Positions 60,754-64,000 of a stretch of DNA of 64,000 bases are shown one piece after another. Both the position numbers and the translations under genes were made by a program. The DNA is from Streptomyces sporangiiformans (lineage in GTDB: Bacteria > Actinomycetota > Actinomycetes > Streptomycetales > Streptomycetaceae), in contig NZ_VCHX02000150.1 in the NCBI RefSeq assembly GCF_005768555.2, forward strand, positions 40,645 through 104,644, in the 5' to 3' direction. Under the pieces are notes generated by a model. It ran no database searches. It saw nothing but the letters and a program-made list of their open reading frames with translations, and was not told the DNA's origin. Position 1 is the stretch's first letter. Every line of letters starts with the position of its first letter.

Positions 60754-61577
60754 GGTGTGGCACCCTGCGCACCCTGCGCACGCAGCGCCTTACGGGCCTG
60801 AGGGTCCGCCTTGCGGAAGCCGTGGAAGTGGCCGGGGTGGTAGAGGTGCGAGCGCGTGCCGTGCGCGTCGAGGGCCGGGCCGACCAGGAACAGCGTGTGC
60901 TTCCACAGCTTGTGTTCCTTGACGGTCTCCTCCAGCGTCCCGATCGTGCACTTCACGATCAGCTCCTCCGGCCAGGTCGCCTGGTACGCGATCACGACGG
61001 GCGTCGACGTCGGATAACCGCCCTCCAGCAGCTCGCGTACGAGCTGACCGCTGCGGGCGGCGGACAGGAACAGCGCCATGGTCGTGCCGTGCCGTGCGAA
61101 CTCGCGCACCTCCTCACCCGGCGGCATCGGCGTCTTGCCGCCGCCGAGCCGGGTGAGGATCACGGACTGCGCGACCTCCGGGATGGTCAGCTCGCGCTGG
61201 GCGAGGGCGGCGACGGCGGAGAACGAGGAGACGCCGGGGATGATCTCGGTCTCGACCCCGATGTCCGCACACCGGTCGAGCTGCTCCTGCGTACCGCCCC
61301 ACAGGGCGGGGTCGCCGGAGTGGATACGGGCCACCTTCAGCCCGTCACCGGCCGCCCGCTCGTACACGGCGACGACGTCCTCCAGGGACATGGTCGCCGA
61401 GTCGAGGATCTCCGCGCCCTCGCGCGCATGCTCCAGGACCTCCGCCTGCACCAGGCTGGCAGCCCAGATCACGACGTCGGCCTCGGCGATGGCGCGCGCG
61501 GCACGGAACGTCAGCAGATCGGCGGCGCCGGGCCCGGCCCCGACGAAGGTCACCTTGCCGGTGGGGGCATCGGCCAT
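60750..61577 (-). CDS. cobM: Precorrin-4 C11-methyltransferase
   Basis: A 275-residue SAM uroporphyrin-type methyltransferase. It has VTFVGAGPGAADLLTFRAA (about 9-27), VARIHSGDPALWGGTQEQLD (about 83), IIPGVSSFSAVAALAQRELT and ARHGTTMALFLSAARSGQLV. It adds the methyl group at C-11. It ends with a basic tail rich in Ala/Gln (KALRAQGAQGATP). The ATG at 61577 is the first gene after a non-coding stretch with 9-bp tandem repeats, so it probably heads its own transcript. Confidence 0.95.
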   Translation of the reverse strand: MADAPTGKVTFVGAGPGAADLLTFRAARAIAEADVVIWAASLVQAEVLEHAREGAEILDSATMSLEDVVAVYERAAGDGLKVARIHSGDPALWGGTQEQLDRCADIGVETEIIPGVSSFSAVAALAQRELTIPEVAQSVILTRLGGGKTPMPPGEEVREFARHGTTMALFLSAARSGQLVRELLEGGYPTSTPVVIAYQATWPEELIVKCTIGTLEETVKEHKLWKHTLFLVGPALDAHGTRSHLYHPGHFHGFRKADPQARKALRAQGAQGATP

Positions 61578-61594
61578 GGGATGGAGTCCTCTCC

Positions 61595-61657
61595 TACAAG
61601 TCCTGCGAGTGCTACGTGTCCTGCGAGTGGTACGAGTGCTACGAGTGCTACGAGTGC
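61595..61657. repeat. Seven 9-bp tandem units (TACGAGTGC consensus)
   Basis: Seven head-to-tail nonamers occupy 61595-61657; the last three are perfect TACGAGTGC and the others differ at one to four bases. The array starts 17 bases upstream of the cobM start, in the divergent gap to the ZIP transporter gene, so it lies in the likely cobM leader. Confidence 0.92.
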
Positions 61658-61716
61658 TATGCGGTATCAGCGGTGCGGAGGTGCGTGAACGGGGGACGAT
61701 CGGATAACAAGGCCAC

Positions 61717-62445
61717 ATGGCGGTGTTCGTCGCGCTCGGCGCGTTCCTGATGACGCTGGCAGGCGGCTGGACGGCGCAACGCGTCACCGACCGCCGCCAC
61801 CTCGTACTCGGCCTGGCCGGCGGCCTGATGCTGGGCGTGGTCGGCCTGGACCTGCTGCCGGAGGCGCTGGACGCGGCGGGTGGGGAGGTCTTCGGCGTAC
61901 CGGCCGCGCTGCTGCTGTTCGTCGGCGGCTTCCTGCTGGCCCACCTCGTGGAGCGTCTGCTGGCCGTCAGCCGGGCCGCGCACGGCGCCGAGGAGCACAA
62001 CGGCCGAACGCCTCAGGTGGGCCTGACGGCCGCCGCGGCGATGGTGGGGCACAGCGCCATGGACGGCATCGCGATCGGCGCCGCCTTCCAGGTGGGCGGC
62101 GGCATGGGCCTCGCGGTGGCCCTCGCGGTCATCGCCCACGACTTCGCGGACGGCTTCAACACCTACACGCTCACGAGCCTGTACGGGAACGCCCGCCGCA
62201 AGGCGCTGCTGATGCTGTTCGCGGATGCGCTGGCCCCCGTCGCGGGCGCCGCGTCGACGCTTTTCTTCACCCTTCCGGAGGATCTGCTCGGCGGCTACCT
62301 CGGCTTCTTCGGCGGCGCGCTCCTCTACCTCGCCGCCGCCGAGATCCTCCCCGAGGCACACCATCAGCACCCGGCCCGCTCCACGCTGCTGTGCACGATC
62401 GCCGGGGCGGCGTTCATCTGGCTGGTGGTGGGCGTGGCGGGCTGA
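61717..62445 (+). CDS. ZIP-family metal transporter
   Basis: The 242-residue protein has about seven to eight membrane segments and the ZIP metal-pore motifs GHSAMDGIAIGAAF (about 109-122) and IAHDFADGFNT (about 139-149). A His pair lies near the end (EAHHQHP). A polar loop (RAAHGAEEHNG) separates helices 3 and 4. Family members carry divalent cations into the cytoplasm. Inserted inside a leftward cob cluster, it could supply cobalt, or zinc; this is inference. Confidence 0.85.
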   Translation: MAVFVALGAFLMTLAGGWTAQRVTDRRHLVLGLAGGLMLGVVGLDLLPEALDAAGGEVFGVPAALLLFVGGFLLAHLVERLLAVSRAAHGAEEHNGRTPQVGLTAAAAMVGHSAMDGIAIGAAFQVGGGMGLAVALAVIAHDFADGFNTYTLTSLYGNARRKALLMLFADALAPVAGAASTLFFTLPEDLLGGYLGFFGGALLYLAAAEILPEAHHQHPARSTLLCTIAGAAFIWLVVGVAG

Positions 62446-62471
62446 ACCGCCCCCTGCCCCTCCGGTACGTG

Positions 62472-63206
62472 TCACAGCTTGCCGCCGCGTCCGCCGTCGC
62501 GCCGCGCGGGCGCGATGAGCGTGGAGAGATAGGGCAGCGGAGAGCCGTCCAGTTCGGCCGCGGGCCGGATCGACTCCTCGGGCAGTCCGAGCGCGGAGCC
62601 CCAGACGGCGTCGTCGATCCGCCCGGTCTCCCGCAGAGCCGCGGCCACTTCCTCCGCGATCCGCCCGAACTTGTAGGCGACGACGGTCCCCGGCCCGGTG
62701 AGCGCGTCCTTGAGTACGGCGGCCCCGGCCGTGACGGGCACGAGGGTGAGCGGCTCGGTCCCCTCGGTCAGTACGGCCCCGGAGCGGGCGGCGAGATCCT
62801 GCATGGCGGTGATGCCGGGCACGGTCTCGATGACGGTCCCCGGGACCGATTCCTCGATGGTCTGCGCGAGATACGTGAAGGTGGAATACACGTTCGGATC
62901 GCCGATGGTGGCGAAGGCGACCGTGCCGTGGCCCCACAGCAGCTGGGCCACCCGCTCACCGGCCGCGTCCCAGGCGGCCTCGCGCCTGGCCCGGTCCGAC
63001 CGCTCGTTGAGCGCGAACACGACCCGTACGACCTTCTCCTCGGGCACGTAGTGCAACACGGTGGCTTCGGCGCGGCCGCGCTCCCCGCTGTCCATGACGG
63101 GCACGACGACCACGTCCGCCGCACGCAGGGAGTTGACCCCTTTGACGGTCACAAGCTCCGGATCCCCGGGCCCGACCCCCACCCCGATCAGCCTTCTGTC
63201 GCTCAT
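62472..63206 (-). CDS. cobI: Precorrin-2 C20-methyltransferase
   Basis: A 244-residue SAM methyltransferase: RLIGVGVGPGDPELVTVKGV (about 5-24) is the family start, VAFATIGDPNVYSTFTYLAQ (about 95) and VIETVPGITAMQDLAARSG (about 124) the core motifs. It adds the C-20 methyl group, the first methylation after precorrin-2. The ATG at 63206 overlaps the cobB stop (ATGA), so the two are coupled. Leftward transcription would run into the convergent ZIP gene. Confidence 0.95.
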   Translation of the reverse strand: MSDRRLIGVGVGPGDPELVTVKGVNSLRAADVVVVPVMDSGERGRAEATVLHYVPEEKVVRVVFALNERSDRARREAAWDAAGERVAQLLWGHGTVAFATIGDPNVYSTFTYLAQTIEESVPGTVIETVPGITAMQDLAARSGAVLTEGTEPLTLVPVTAGAAVLKDALTGPGTVVAYKFGRIAEEVAAALRETGRIDDAVWGSALGLPEESIRPAAELDGSPLPYLSTLIAPARRDGGRGGKL

Positions 63207-64000
63207 GACCCGACACACCTCTCCACGAACCGACGGGCGACACCGGGCGCCGAGGCCCAGTGCGTGTGCAGGTAACTCGCGTGCACACCCTGTTGTACGA
63301 AACCTTCGAGGCGCCGTCGAGGAGCGCGCAGGCCCCATGCTGCAGCCGCCCCCGCACCGGGTTCCACGACGGTCCGGTGAAACTCGTGCCCCCGCATCCG
63401 CGTCCCCGCCTCCGCGAGCACACTGTCGCTCACGGCCACGGCGTCGCGATACCCCAGGGTGAGCCGCTCGTCCATGCGCGCCTCGGCGTCGATGACCCCG
63501 CACATGGGCCGCCCGTCGAGCTCACGGCAGAGGTAGAGCAGCCCGGCACACTCGGCGGCCACCGGAGCACCACTGAACGCCAGCTCGGCGACGGCCTTGC
63601 GCAGCGGTTCGTTGGCGGACAGCTCGGGGGCGTACACCTCCGGGAACCCGCCGCCGATGACAAGCCCGGCGGTCCCCTCGGGCAGTTGCTCATCCCGGAG
63701 CGGATCAAAGGTGACGACGTCGGCTCCGGCAGCGGCGAGCAGTTCGGCATGCTCGGCGTAGGAGAAGGTGAACGCGGGCCCTCCGGCGACGGCGACGACG
63801 GGTGCTTTGAGCCCGGCCGGTTCATTTGAGCTCAGGCCGGCATCAACCAGCCCGTCCGGCGTTTGAGGACGAGGATGGCCGTCCCCATCCCCCACCCACC
63901 CGCGGGGGGCATGCTCTTGCGCGTCGTCCGGCATCTCCAGCCCGTCCGGCGTTTGAGGACGAGGCCGTTCAGGCCGACACGGGGGTCTGGGGGCGGAGCC
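63203..64000 (-). CDS. cobB: Cobyrinate a,c-diamide synthase (partial; 5' part outside window)
   Basis: The C-terminal glutamine amidotransferase half of CobB/CbiA: VVAVAGGPAFTFSYAEHAEL, GLVIGGGFPEVYAPELSANE and VAAECAGLLYLCRELDGRP (catalytic Cys in AECAG). RGHEFHRTVVEPG and HASYLHTHWASAPG (His) follow. It amidates the a and c side chains of cobyrinate or hydrogenobyrinate. The frame is open to the window edge. Upstream of VVAVAGG the linker is encoded by two copies of the Streptomyces interspersed repeat, giving two RPQTPDGL units. Confidence 0.92.
   Translation of the reverse strand, partial: GSAPRPPCRPERPRPQTPDGLEMPDDAQEHAPRGWVGDGDGHPRPQTPDGLVDAGLSSNEPAGLKAPVVAVAGGPAFTFSYAEHAELLAAAGADVVTFDPLRDEQLPEGTAGLVIGGGFPEVYAPELSANEPLRKAVAELAFSGAPVAAECAGLLYLCRELDGRPMCGVIDAEARMDERLTLGYRDAVAVSDSVLAEAGTRMRGHEFHRTVVEPGAGAAAAWGLRAPRRRLEGFVQQGVHASYLHTHWASAPGVARRFVERCVGS
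63847..63874 (-). repeat. Streptomyces interspersed repeat, copy 1
   Basis: A 28-base unit with core GTCCGGCGTTTGAGGACGAG, well known between Streptomyces genes. Here it lies inside the open frame of cobB and is identical to the copy at 63937-63964, exactly 90 bases away. Confidence 0.88.
63937..63964 (-). repeat. Streptomyces interspersed repeat, copy 2
   Basis: Identical 28-base unit to copy 1. It continues with GCCGTTCAGGCCGACA and GGTCTGGGGGCGGAGCC to the window edge, which is the usual longer form of this repeat. It keeps the cobB frame open (PQTPDGL). Confidence 0.88.

Noticed and set aside
61595..61657. Tandem nonamers as a CRISPR array
   Set aside because: Units are contiguous without spacers and far too short; likewise the octamers at 42521.
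61578..61716. Possible cobalamin riboswitch before cobM
   Set aside because: Only about 140 bases are available and half is a 9-bp repeat; the conserved B12-box type sequence is not visible. A riboswitch, if any, would be right of the window.

Overview
The window is high-GC actinobacterial DNA, almost certainly from a Streptomyces chromosome. Codon third positions are strongly G/C, GTG and TTG starts are common, and the interspersed Streptomyces repeat (core GTCCGGCGTTTGAGGACGAG) occurs twice. The right side carries an ectABCD ectoine/hydroxyectoine operon and a cobalamin (cob) cluster. I see no rRNA, tRNA, CRISPR array or replication origin.

The window falls into two parts. Positions 1 to about 25,020 look like an accessory island. 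Small membrane, lipoprotein and metal-associated genes (DUF5134, DUF305, an F510_1955-type lipoprotein, and at least four small proteins ending in -RI) surround a BlaI-type repressor and its M56 (BlaR1-like) peptidase. A C40 cell-wall peptidase, a VanW-family protein, a TVP38-type membrane protein, an M15 peptidase and a cysteine synthase/MFS/serA group also lie here. Between them are remnants of pspA, murJ, femX, a SulP STAS domain, a response regulator and a transposase. Seven places carry a palindrome of the form CTAA-N5-TTAG or a variant, mostly just upstream of genes; I infer a BlaI-controlled envelope/metal stress regulon. The island ends where the M15 gene abuts a 3'-truncated rhamnogalacturonan lyase gene.

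Positions 25,020-64,000 look like conserved chromosome. In order they hold: two plant-polysaccharide lyases; an ECF sigma factor with its membrane partner; an NCS2 purine permease; a class B penicillin-binding protein; a LuxR-type two-component system with a membrane protein; a GNAT enzyme; an IclR regulator divergent from a 2,5-dioxovalerate-type aldehyde dehydrogenase; DUF1349 and DinB proteins; ectABCD; an ECF sigma factor with a zinc-finger/mycothiol-dependent fusion partner; two class-V PLP enzymes; a DsbA-like oxidoreductase; a YciI-like protein; a methyltransferase; a polar amino-acid ABC operon followed by an amidohydrolase; and a MerR/MFS pair.

The last 9 kb is a leftward, mostly overlapping cobalamin operon: cobB (partial), cobI, then cobM, cobL, cbiG-cobJ, cobH, cbiX and cobC, with a rightward ZIP-family metal transporter between cobI and cobM. 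Several short tandem repeats (8, 9, 12, 30 and 46 bp units) sit at gene ends or inside coding sequence. The interspersed repeat lies inside the open cobB frame.
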